Shown here: positions 23,208 to 33,451 of the stretch, piece by piece
How the letters are laid out: every line of letters starts with the position of its first letter
Position numbering within the stretch: the stretch's first letter is position 1
Source: Sclerotiophoma versabilis
Lineage: Eukaryota > Ascomycota > Dothideomycetes > Pleosporales > Didymellaceae
DNA length: 64,000 nucleotides
NCBI GenBank assembly: GCA_012274445.1
Contig: JAAROD010000049.1
Span: 496,001-560,000 of the forward strand
Direction: 5' to 3'
Notes under the pieces: generated by a model
Told to the model about the DNA's origin: nothing
The model's database searches: none
The model's input: the letters and a program-made list of their open reading frames with translations, nothing else
Position numbers and translations under genes: made by a program

Positions 23208-25349
23208 ATGGATCTGTCTACCGATACTAACAAACCTGGGCGGGAGACGCAGATTACAGCGGACTTGAACGCAAACTCGACCCTTGCACGTCATGATAAT
23301 GCCATCGACACCCCGACCTCGTCACAGAGCAACCACACCTTGACAGAAGGAGCAGAGTCACCGCGCGCACTCAGCGAAAGCAAAGACGAGGTTGCCTCTA
23401 AAGAAGGAGACAACAAAGATGTTGCCACCGACGCACCTGCCGCGCCCGCAGCGCACGAGGATCGACCGCAACGCAGCAAGGCGAAAATCAGCCTGATCAT
23501 GTTCTCTCTCGCAATCGCCGTACTCCTTGTCGCACTCGACATCACGATCGTTACTACTGCGCTCCCTACAATCGCCGAAGAATTCAACTCGGCATCTGGG
23601 TACACCTGGGTTGGTTCAGCCTACCTCATCGCCAACTCAGCTGCCACTCCAATCTGGGGCAAGGTGTCAGATATCTTTGGTCGCAAGCCATGTCTGTTGA
23701 TTACGAATGCTATCTTCTTCGTCGGCTCCTTGATCGCTGCTTTGTCAGTAAACATGAATATGTTGATTGGAGCTCGAGTCATTCAAGGTATGGGTGGTGG
23801 CGGTCTGATCGTTCTGGTCAACATTGCTATTTCTGATCTGTTCGCTATGCGCGACCGAGGCGCATACTTCGGTATCATTGGAGGCGTTTGGGCGCTTGCT
23901 AGCAGTCTTGGACCAATTGTGGGTGGATTGTTTACGCAGAAGGTCAACTGGAGGTTTGTCAGATTCCAACACACGAGGAGGTGTATGCTGACCTATACAG
24001 ATGGTGTTTCTGGATCAACTTGCCGTTCGATGGTCTGGCTTTCGTCATCCTGTTTTTTTTCCTTGACATCCACACTCCAAAGACACCACTACGCAAAGGA
24101 TTGAAGGCTGTTGACTGGCTTGGTTCCTTGACCATGGTCGCAGGGACAATCATGGTCCTTCTTGGTCTCGAGTATGGCGGCATTTCACATCCATGGGACT
24201 CGGCAATCGTGCTCTGTTTGATCATCTTCGGTGCCGTCATGATTGGCTTGTTCTTTGTGGTCGAGTCTCGACTTGCACCTTACCCGCTCATGCCCTTGAG
24301 CATCTTCTCAAAGCGGTCGAACGTCGCTGCTCTGGGCACATGTTTCTGCCATGCCTTCGTCTTTATCCCTGGAAACTACTTCTTGCCTCTGTACTTCCAG
24401 GCAGTGCTTGGCGCAACGCCCATCCTTTCTGGTGTCTACTTGCTTCCGACCGCAATCGCTCTGTCTATCTTCTCCATCATGACGGGTATTACAATCAGGA
24501 AGGCTGGCCAGTATCGTCCTATTATTTGGTTCGGCATGTTCATGATGACCCTTGGTACTGGTCTGTTTATCGATCTTGGAGCAAACTCGTCGTGGGCAAA
24601 GATCATCATCTATCAAGTCATCGCCGGTATTGGCGTAGGACCAAACTTTCAGGCCCCTCTTATCGCCATGCAGAGTCTTGTCCCTGTAAGTACTTTGAAT
24701 TTCGGGTCCCAGTGGGTTAGGCTTCTCCTGCTTTAGCTCAGGACCATGTACCTACATATGAGCGCGGGGTAGCGCCTCTCGTACTGGTCTTTCTTCTCTA
24801 CATAATCGCGTGCTAATCTATTAACAGAAACGCGACATTGCGACGGCAACAGCAACGTTCGGTTTCACACGCAACCTCGGCTCCGCCATTTCGGTCGTTG
24901 TCGGCTCCGTCATCTTCCAGAACCAAATGAAGTCGCAACAAGGGTCCCTGCGTGCATCACTCGGCGAACAGACCGCATCATCCTTTGGCGGTGGTGCAGC
25001 AGGCGCGAACGTCGGTCTCATCAATTCGCTTCCTGATCCGCAGAAGGCCATTGCTAGAGAAGCATTCGCGAACAGCTTGAGCAAGATGTGGATTCTGTAC
25101 GCCGTTTTCGGTGCATTGGGATTGTTGATTTCCTTGTTTATTGGAGTGAATGTGCTGGATAAGCATCATGAGGAGACAAAAACTGGATTGGAAGTTGAGC
25201 AGGAGAGGAAAGCTGAAAGAGATGCGGAGAAGCAGGCGAAGAGGCTGAAGAGGGCTAGCAAAGGGCAGAGCAAGGCAAGTCTGCCGTTGGATGCAGAGAA
25301 GGGTCACGCTCCGCCGGTGACCGAGGGTGAGAAGGAAGTCAAAGCGTGA
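23208..25349 (+). CDS. MFS multidrug-type transporter, DHA2 (14-TM) family
   Basis: Three exons: 23208-23953, 24001-24685 and 24828-25349; 650 aa. Introns are 47 and 142 nt; the first join restores NWRWCFWINLPFDG. A polar N-terminus of ~100 residues precedes the membrane part. The first helix carries the DHA signature LDITIVTTALPTIAEEF, followed by the loop motif GKVSDIFGRKPCLL and by GARVIQGMGGGG. The second half continues through IIYQVIAGIGVGPNFQAPLIAMQ and ends with a Lys/Glu-rich cytosolic tail. Such proton antiporters export drugs, toxins or secondary metabolites across the plasma membrane, but neighbours give no substrate clue. No biosynthetic cluster is adjacent. Confidence 0.93.
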
Positions 25350-25569
25350 TGTTGAGAGGTCGAGAAGCTGTCGAATTGTATACCACAGTTTGCGTAGCAA
25401 AACATAGATACCATAGCGTATAACCTAAAGTTTAATTTGTTTCACTAAGGCAAGTGGCTGTGCTCATCGACCATACACCGGCATTTTGGCTCGCTTAGCT
25501 GCTGTTTGTCGTTCAGCCACGGGCACAGCTAGTATTTTCCCCAATTGAGAGATCCTTGTATCATGCCTA

Positions 25570-25603
25570 CTGTGGTTGCCGGCGAAAGTATTGTAGGTGG
25601 GGA
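25570..25603 (+). repeat. Left terminal inverted repeat of the Tc1/mariner element
   Basis: 34 bases exactly complementary to 26860-26893. After one mismatch the match continues for three bases. Confidence 0.95.
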
Positions 25604-25666
25604 AGTGTACAGGGGTCGGAAATTGGTTAAACTATACTCAATACAGTCATATTTTACATACAAATC

Positions 25667-26719
25667 TCAGTACTTTGTATGACTACCCTGAGCTTTAATT
25701 ACTGCCTGACAGCGTTGAGGCATACTCTCAATCAGGTTCTCTAGAAGGTTGAGAGAGATAGAATCCCAGGCCTCACGTACAATACCCCTGAGTGCCTTAT
25801 AAGATCTCTGCTTGCTAGCAGGGAGATCAGGGTGGTAAAGAGCAATATAGTCCTTTATCTTATTCCACACAGTCTCAATAGGATTGAGATCAGGGGAGAA
25901 TGCAGGCCAGGTGATAGGATAGATCTCTCTTGCTGAAAGGTCCTCACTAGTATAGGCAGCAGTGTGAGGAGAAGCCCCGTCGTGCATTAGTTGGTGGTCA
26001 GGATGAAGGCAAATCCAGCCATGAATTAGAGGGACAATCCTTTCACAGTACCTCTCAGAGGTAATACTCTTCCACTCCTTCTCCCAGAACAAGCAAGGTC
26101 CCTTGCCCTGGCCTGAAAAGCTGCCCCAGAACATCTAACCCCTCTTCTTCCTAACCTTATCTACCAGGCAAGTATCCTCTAGTATCTCTCCAACCCTCCT
26201 TGTTACCCACGCCTTCCTGTGTCTCCCTCCAGTTACCCAGGTCTCATCTGTCTATAAGATCCGCCTCCACTGATCAACAGTCCAGCCAGCATGCTCAATT
26301 GCCTACCTAAGGCGTGCTGCCTTATTAGCTTGTGAGAGGGGAGGCTTAGCTAGGGCTACACAGCGTGTAAATCCCCTACCCCTTAAGGCATATCTGATAG
26401 CATACTCAGACACCTCCCAGGTGCTGAAGTGTGAGGCAAGGGCCAGATAGGTCATCTGTCGGGTGGCTTGGGATTGGCAGACAAAGGCAACTAGCTCATC
26501 AACCTGATCAGGGAGGAGCTTAGGAGGTCTACCAGATCGTTTCTGAGGCGTGACATGGGTACTAGCTATTATATAGCCAATCTGTCGAAGGGATAAACCA
26601 GTCTGGTTCTGAATAAACTTGTGGGTATGGCCAGCCTGAGCCAGCGCGCGGCAGATAAGACGCTCATCTCAGGTAGCATCACGTTGGCTGCCTGCCTCAG
26701 GCTCAGGTGTAGATAGCAT
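25667..26719 (-). pseudogene. Tc1/mariner transposase, inactivated by four stop codons
   Basis: From ATG 26719 to the stop at 25667 a single frame runs 351 codons with no frameshift, close to a normal Tc1-type transposase. It is cut by TGA at 26671-26669 and TAG at 26305-26303, 26254-26252 and 26137-26135. Recognisable parts are an N-terminal helix-turn-helix region with the linker GRPPKL, the first catalytic Asp in TDETWV, MFWGSFSG, the second Asp in MHDGASPHTA, and the catalytic Glu in SPDLNPIETVW. Between the second Asp and the Glu there are 34 residues (DD34E). The stops are of kinds made by C-to-T changes at CpA or CpG on either strand, as expected from repeat-induced point mutation. An intact start-to-stop protein cannot be made. 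Confidence 0.9.
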
Positions 26720-26859
26720 TGAGAATAGATGGGATGGAAGGGGTAGTTATGAAGGATAAGACACGTTGACGAGATTTTCTATACAGAATAGCTAGTAAAC
26801 GCTATAATACTTGTCGGTACAGCCATTTAGCCGCCTCAGCCAAGATCAGGCGTGCCACG

Positions 26860-26893
26860 TCCCCACCTACAATACTTTCGCCGGCAACCACAG
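26860..26893 (-). repeat. Right terminal inverted repeat of the Tc1/mariner element
   Basis: 34 bases exactly complementary to 25570-25603, followed immediately by the TA target copy at 26894-26895. Confidence 0.95.
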
Positions 26894-26895
26894 TA

Positions 26896-27512
26896 AGCTG
26901 CATCTACCAGAACAAAACAAACAGCACCTGCTGTGTGTCTTAGCAGCCCTAGCACCGGAACTTTATATGGACTCTACTGCACCACCACAAAACATCAACT
27001 CAGCATTTCTCAAGATAGACGTCTTATCTGATTTATCTGTACTGTTAAGTTATCGAGTTTAGAATATAGATGCACAGATGTTTGTTTTCCTTTGTAATTG
27101 TGCACTAGCCGATTGAAGACTGTAAGCAGACGAACCCCTCAGCTAATCTTCAGCTGGCTTCGATTAGACTACGCCGCCGCTGCACAAGATGCTACCTTTC
27201 AGCTCGCTGTCTGACTAGACTAAGTCCTCTAATCCTAGTAGGATACATGTAGAACTGTTGCTGTCAAGATTATCAGTCGACCTAACGCAAAGACCATCCC
27301 AGCAGTGAGCTGGCCGAAACCAGCCTCTTTTTGCGCACATTTAGAATGGAAACCGACTTCGATATATCGACTGATATAACAACTTGCAAGCAAAGCAGGT
27401 AAGTTTGAAGACACATTGTTTCCATTGTGTGCTTCGATCTGGTGATGTAATGTATGTAGAAGGTCCTAAAATTTGCGTCATTCAACTCATTAAGTCAACC
27501 TGCAACAGGTCA
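26896..27512. other. Upstream region of the HET-domain gene
   Basis: Between the transposon and the HET gene. No gene is seen. An in-frame extension of the HET frame upstream to 27384 begins at TTG and is ignored. Confidence 0.5.
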
Positions 27513-29653
27513 ATGTCCACTTCTGTCGAGGAAAATCTTGGCTTCTGCTGGAAGTGCCAGGCCCTTTTGAACATTCAATACCCTGAGGACCTCGTTGTAA
27601 CGGAAATCCAAGAAACTCAGAGAGAGCCAAACAAGAAGCAAATTCGAATTCTTAAGACAACTGATTCATTGGAAGCCACAGCTTCTAATGGATGTCTGCT
27701 ATGTTTGAGTTTACTTTACTCGTTGAGTATACCTGAAAGGAGTCTCCTGCGCCGTATCACGGGAGTAGCTGAAGGAACAACCTTGTCTCCTGATATCGAG
27801 TACAAGGAGTACATTTTCTTAGAGGAGGGACGCCCCCCCTGTATCTCACTCGACGTGAATCTCAACAGACATATTCCTGAGCTGGAGTCTGGAAATGAGA
27901 TTAAGACTCTACTCCAACTTTTCCCGGAAACTGGTGAGAGTGAACGGAGCAATGGTTTAAAAGTAGCTTTCTAATCCGTGTTCTAGAAACAACACCATCT
28001 GCCAACCATGGGGAAATCCATAGTAGCACAAATTCAGAAACAAGTAGGTCAATTGTAGCGAACTGGCTAGAGCAATGTGTGACGACACACGAAACCTGCA
28101 CTCTCCATGTAGCCAAAACAACAACCCTACCCACCCGTGTTATTGATCTGGGCTCAGGAACACCGAGACTCTTGGTGACCCAGGAAGATACTCCTGTGTT
28201 GCCGTACGCTACATTGAGCCATTGCTGGGGTTCCTATCCGCATTTTCGGTTAACATCCAGCAATGTTTCTCGTCTACAAAAGGAGATACCAATCGCTCGA
28301 CTATCTCTATCTTTCCGAGACGCTTTCCAAGTTGTGCAGTGGCTAGGTTTGAGCTACATTTGGATCGACAGTATCTGCATAATCCAAGACTCGGCTGCAG
28401 ACTGGGAGAAGGAATCAGCACTGATGGAGAACGTCTACTCAAATTCCTACTGTAACATAGCTGCGGCACATGCTGCTGATGGGACATATGGATGCTTCGT
28501 TGAGCGAGATCCTCGACTAGTCAAGCCTCTGAAGGTAAACTTAAACTGGGGACCTAGGCCAGGAAAGTACTACGCCATTCAGTGGCTTTACTGGCGGCAA
28601 AAGGTATTGGAAACACCCTTGAACACCCGAGCCTGGGTGTGTCAAGAGCGGTATCTGGCGCCTCGAAATTTATACTTCGGTGAGACACAATTATACTGGG
28701 AATGCTACGACTGTTCGGCAAGCGAAACATTTCCGTCAGGATTACCACCTGGAGTGGACCGCCCTCAGAAGTCCCTCTACCCGATTATTGACGGTGGCGC
28801 CCTTCGACGAGCGCAGTGCCTGTCAAATGCACCAGAACTCGACTCGTTCAGTATTTGGGATCGTATAGTGTACACCTATTCGACCGGAAAGCTAACTTAC
28901 TCAGAAGACAAGCTCGTTGCTCTCTCTGGGTTGGCGGCCAGGATGCAAAGATTTACTCAATCCCAGTACTTAGCAGGGATGTGGCGAAGTCATTTTGCAT
29001 ATCAACTGCTCTGGACCGTGGGTGGTAGACAGTGGGTTATTCGTCCTGCACGGCCTAATGTCTACACAGCACCGACTTGGTCTTGGGCTTCTATGCATGG
29101 TGCAGTAGAGAATGCTTGCGTTGTACGACACGCCGATTCCCACGAAATTGTTCTAGAGATCATGGACATCAAAATTCATCTGGTCAGCGGCATAAATCCC
29201 TTTGGACGTGTCAAGGGCGGACTCCTACGAGTCAGAGGCCATTTAGCCAAGAGAGGGGTTTATATACAGGAGTCGCCAGACAATAGAGGCTCGTTCCGTC
29301 TTCTTGTCTACCATAAGAGAATTGGTACCGCGAGCATCGACAACCATAACCGGGACGTAGCCCCAACTACACACGAAAATTTTCACTATCTTCCAGTTCG
29401 GTACAATCCGGGACTAGAAGAATTGAACAGAAACGGACAAGTCATGGTAGTTCCAGGATTGAAAGGTCTTATTCTTCAAGAGACTAACTCTGATGCTCGA
29501 AATGAGTTTGTAAGGGTTGGAACATTCAACGCCACCACAGCAGGGAGTGACTTTCAAGCTGTGTGCCGCCAGCACTGCGCCGAGGTTAGGCAGGATGGAA
29601 CTGAAGTAAGTATGGAGCATTGGGGCCCGCCGCTCGAGATCACAATCATTTGA
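27513..29653 (+). CDS. HET-domain protein (heterokaryon incompatibility type)
   Basis: Two exons, 27513-27933 and 27987-29653, with a 53-nt intron (GTGAGA...CTAG); 695 aa. The N-terminal region has two C-x2-C pairs (FCWKC and GCLLC) that may bind metal. The HET domain starts near residue 213 with YATLSHCWG and continues with LSYIWIDSICIIQDSAADWEKES and YSNSYCNIAAAHA, all core motifs of the family. RAWVCQERYLAPR follows. The C-terminal half has no domain I can name. HET proteins trigger cell death or growth arrest after fusion of incompatible strains, though most genomic copies are of unknown specificity. The gene appears intact despite the transposon about 620 bases upstream. Confidence 0.92.
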
Positions 29654-30537
29654 TCCTGTACTCTGCATGTTCATAGAGGAAACGTTAATGCATACAATCG
29701 CAAATCTGGTAGTCATCAACGAATTCTGCCTGCATGAATCTGTACGACGCAGTTGGTAAGGGTTACGATGGCAAATCCGTGAGACAAATTCCTGCCCGGA
29801 AATTGTTCTGGGGCCTATGACATAAACGCCTTCTGTTCTGAAGTCCCATTAGATATTGAAGGCTTCCTTACATTGTGATACAGAAGAAAAGAAGTCTCTA
29901 TCGTATGGTATGATGCTCACACCCAGTCGGATTTCTTGCGTGCTAGATTACTCACAGCAGTGGAGGAAAACATACTACCGTGCAGACCGTTTAAGAAAGG
30001 GAAACCGCTTGCCTGGTAGACTTTTACCAAGATACGCTTTTGTCTCGGCTCTTCACTCGATTTGTCCATGGTTGCAATCAAAGCCGATGAGGTTCACCGA
30101 TGCGACGCTATGGATATAGTTTCTGAGACTGCTGTTGAGAACCTAAAGACAGCTACGAGCGCGGCGTAGGAAAGTGAAGGGGCAATCTAGCTGGAGCGCC
30201 TGAGGATACAATCTCAGACATAGTTGCTGGGGCTACGGACGGAAACCCAGGCGCAGTATCTTTGTTTCTGCGAAACAATCGTTAAGTAATCGTAGCAAAG
30301 CGAGGATGTAGAGGTTGGAACCTAGTTCACGAACACTGGTTCCAGTTTGGGAAAAACAAGCAACAACTGATTTGAACCAGCACTTTGAGAGATGGTGCAG
30401 TAGACAAGAGGACTTGTTTTCCAACTTCCTATATCGTATGTGGAGTTAATAGTAAATTGCAATTATGTATAATGAGATCTACCTGTCGCTGCATGATCAG
30501 ATATTCTTCAACCTCTCCCCGCGATCTCCCAGCAAAC
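29654..30537. other. Convergent intergenic region
   Basis: Between the ends of the HET gene and the dehydrogenase gene. No gene, repeat or RNA is visible. Confidence 0.55.
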
Positions 30538-31509
30538 CTATAGATTACTTGTTACGCCCTTCTGGATGCCCTCTAACTTTGCCACCAGCTCGTCCCACAC
30601 TCGCTGCTGGTCCTTCCAACCCTCCTGGCTCAGTACGTACTTCGATGGCTGCGAAACCACACAGTCGCTCACATACTGGCCATGCGACTCCGGGCCCAGG
30701 GATGTCGCATGAACTAGATTCCGACTTCCAAGCTCAGTGCTACGGGCTAGGAAGAACTTTAAGATAGCAAGCACCCAGCCAGACTCGCGCGAGAGCTCGC
30801 TGTGGCACAAGCCAGGGTTGACGCAGTTGATAGTAACAGGAATCTGTGTCGCGCTCTTCCTTTCTGCCATTGCCCTGATTGTCAAGACTTCGAGGAGCTT
30901 GGACACTTGGTAGCGTTCCTCCATAGCACCTGACATGTTCTCAGGCTTCGTGCTGAGCGTCTCGAAGATCTTGCCGTCAGCCGCTTTGCGTTCCTCAAAG
31001 GCTGCCCAAGCGTGGACTTCTGAGGCTGTGACGGTGAGGGTGGGACGGGTGTTGAATTTTGCTGCCGTCTCCTTGAGCTTCGGCAGAAGAGCGAAAGCGA
31101 GCAGGAAGGTGGCGATCACGTTGACGGTGATAGTTGATTCCTCGCCTTCTGCCAGTTCCCACTGTCCTCGCGCAACGCCCGCATTTAGGAGCGCGACGTC
31201 GATACGGTCCAGCTCTTTCGATGCTTTCGCTGAAAAGTCGAGCACGCTTTGGTAGGACGACATGTCGAGCTGCATTACTTTGATGACACCTTGCTTCCGT
31301 GTACTGGACTCGATGTCTCGCTTTGCTGCTTCGCCTTTTTCGATAGAGCGTACTGCGAGAACAACTGTGGATGCACCGAGTCGAGTGAAGTGACGTGCTG
31401 CTTCTTTGCCAAGACCGACATTGGAGCCTGTGACGATGACGGTCTTGCCAGCATAGTCGTAGGCGGGCGATGGAAGAGAAGCGAAAAGCTGAGAGTAGAT
31501 AAAACTCAT
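30538..31509 (-). CDS. Short-chain dehydrogenase/reductase
   Basis: Single exon, 323 aa; the ATG at 31509 (MSFIYSQLFASLPSP) is used, since the longer frame starts at TTG. Classical SDR features are in order: the NAD(P) motif TGSNVGLGKEAARHF near residue 27, NAGVA in the middle, and the YQVSK catalytic Tyr and Lys, with VNPGLCHSEL after them. The overall look is that of the retinol-dehydrogenase or WW-oxidoreductase-like group common in fungal secondary and lipid metabolism. Arg following the cofactor loop (AVRSIEKGE) suggests NADP(H). The substrate cannot be read from sequence. Confidence 0.9.
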   Translation of the reverse strand: MSFIYSQLFASLPSPAYDYAGKTVIVTGSNVGLGKEAARHFTRLGASTVVLAVRSIEKGEAAKRDIESSTRKQGVIKVMQLDMSSYQSVLDFSAKASKELDRIDVALLNAGVARGQWELAEGEESTITVNVIATFLLAFALLPKLKETAAKFNTRPTLTVTASEVHAWAAFEERKAADGKIFETLSTKPENMSGAMEERYQVSKLLEVLTIRAMAERKSATQIPVTINCVNPGLCHSELSRESGWVLAILKFFLARSTELGSRNLVHATSLGPESHGQYVSDCVVSQPSKYVLSQEGWKDQQRVWDELVAKLEGIQKGVTSNL

Positions 31510-32195
31510 GGCGATGTTGTATTGCTTCCACTGTGTGGTGTCGCTGTTGGTCAAGATGTGTCAAATAACTATGCCGAGATGCTATCAGTGGTAATAGGAA
31601 GCAAATACTTTCGGATGCTACGGTGGACTTGAACTGAATTGAGCAAGGAATCGAAGGTGGGCCGGCCTCTTTATACACTACTTTTGGTGATGCTGGACCC
31701 TTCAGATTTCTTGACTCTGGGCTCGGTTGACGCGACCAAACCCCGGCTAAATCCTCAGTCTAACCTCCGTTCGTATATCTATTCCAGTGTACTGACGCCA
31801 CTTTCGGTCACAGAGATCTCAGCCGCAGTAACTCCGCACAGGCTAGTACTGTTTTCATCGCGGGAGGATAGTGTCGCTTGCTTGCGCGCCTTGGGCAGCG
31901 CCCCCTTCAGCGGTGTTAAGCTCTAATGGCGTCAGGTGGTAAGGCTTTGTCAATGTTGCCCTGAGGTTATGCACGACGAGGCGCATTCTTTGTGAACTTT
32001 GCAAGGAGGACATGGCCTTACCGGTGATTCCAATGAGCGACATCGAGATTTGATTATTGCTATTGGTGATGTGAAAAGTGGAACTACCCTTTCAATGGCC
32101 TTGACGTCATGTCGTCAACTTTTGTTCACAAAAGATACCACTTAACTTTTTAGATTCTTGGAACAAGATACATCGCAAAAGATTAAGCTTGAGAA
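31510..32195. other. Divergent promoter region of the SDR and carrier genes
   Basis: 686 bases between two outward-pointing genes. No further gene is visible. Confidence 0.5.
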
Positions 32196-33376
32196 ATGGA
32201 CGAAGATAAGACTGTGAGCGCACTGGTTGACACGTTCTCATGTGGTTTGATGATGGTTGTCGCTGCTGTCGGATTACTAGCCGCCGGTTCGGCTATGGAT
32301 CGGTTACGTCTTTTCGCTAATCCTGACCCTCGTCAAAACATCATCATCAATCTTATCATTTGGGAGTAGCAATGGTCGTGGGCGGAAATGTACGCTATGC
32401 CCCAGGTTCTAACGTCCTAGGCTGACATGCTTTAGGACAAGAATACGCCTGCCGTAGTTTCGCTGGTCGCAGGTGGCATTGCAGGGGGTGTAGAGGGTTT
32501 TCTCTCGGTATGCCGAGCGACTTTGACGAGGTGACACAGATCTGACTATGTCTGTAGTATCCTATGGAGTTTGCAAAGACTAGAGTGCAATTGAGAGCAG
32601 ATAAAGGGCAGCCAACTCCGCGCAACCCATTCTTGGTGGTAACACAAGTCTATCAAAAGGAAGGACTACGAGCATTGTACAAAGGCTGTGGCGCTCTTGT
32701 CTTTGGTTCAGTGGGCAAAGATGCTGTGCGCTTCCTGTTCTTCGACCAAATCAAGGAGTCATTTGCGGATCCTGCGACCGGCACATTGTCACCTGGGCGC
32801 AACTTGCTGGCCGGCATGACCGCCGGTGTTGTTGCATCTATAACCGCAGTAACACCGACCGAACGGATAAAGACCGCTCTTATTGACGATGCGCGTAACG
32901 AGAAGAGGTTTCGTTCAGGTCTTCACGCTACACGTGTTATTTGGAAAGAGCACGGTATCCTTGGTATGTACAGAGGCTTTGCGGGAACCACTTTGAAGCA
33001 GGCATCGGCCACAGCATTTCGGATGGGCACCTACAACATTCTAAAAGACTACGAGAAGGAGAGAAACATCTCACAGAATACCGCTGTCAACTTTGCCAAC
33101 GGATCGGTTGCTGGTGTCGTTACAACGCTTGCAACACAACCGTTTGATGTGATCAAAACCAGGTCACAGAGTGCAAAGGGTACAAGCACTCTTGAAGCTG
33201 TCAAGAGTGTCCTTCTTGACTACGGCATTCGAGGATTCTGGAAGGGCACAACCATGCGACTAGGACGGACGGTGTTTAGTGGTGGTATCCTGTTCACAAG
33301 CTACGAGGCCGCAGTGAAAGTCATTCTGCCATTGTACTCAGGAGTCACGCATGCAAAAGACGCCGAGGCAGCATAA
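32196..33376 (+). CDS. Mitochondrial tricarboxylate-type carrier (SLC25 family)
   Basis: Best model has three exons: 32196-32213, 32436-32507 and 32558-33376; 302 aa. Exon 1 encodes only MDEDKT. An alternative first exon at 32372-32389 joins in the same phase, so the first six residues are uncertain. Three carrier repeats are visible, each beginning with Px(D/E)xx(K/R): YPMEFAKTRVQL, TPTERIKTALIDD and QPFDVIKTRSQS. The start of the first, VSLVAGGIAGGVEGFLS, is completed by the 50-nt second intron. Length and the PMEFAKTR form match fungal citrate/tricarboxylate transporters of the inner membrane (Ctp1-like). The exact substrate is not proven. Its stop is 75 bases from that of the hydantoinase gene, in convergent orientation. 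Confidence 0.88.
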
Positions 33377-33451
33377 CCTACATCCACGTATCTACCGTTT
33401 ACTCGTCTAAACAGAAGCAACAATATTCATCCCTTGTTCAAGACTCGCGGT

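Larger units (their letters stand above)
25570..26893 (-). mobile_element. Tc1/mariner DNA transposon, decayed
   Basis: A 1,324-bp element flanked on both sides by TA (25568-25569 and 26894-26895), the target duplication of this superfamily. Its ends are 34-bp terminal inverted repeats that match perfectly (25570-25603 and 26860-26893) and start ctgtggttgccggcg. Inside, on the minus strand, is a transposase frame with a DD34E layout broken by four stops. The element lies between the MFS and HET genes and interrupts neither. Bases inside the inverted repeats (25608-25666 and 26720-26855) show no further clear symmetry. Confidence 0.92.

Noticed and set aside
25610..26820. A second, inner pair of inverted repeats nested in the transposon
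   Set aside because: The inner ends (tacaggggtcgg and ttgtcggtaca) share only scattered bases once aligned; the outer 34-bp pair explains the element.
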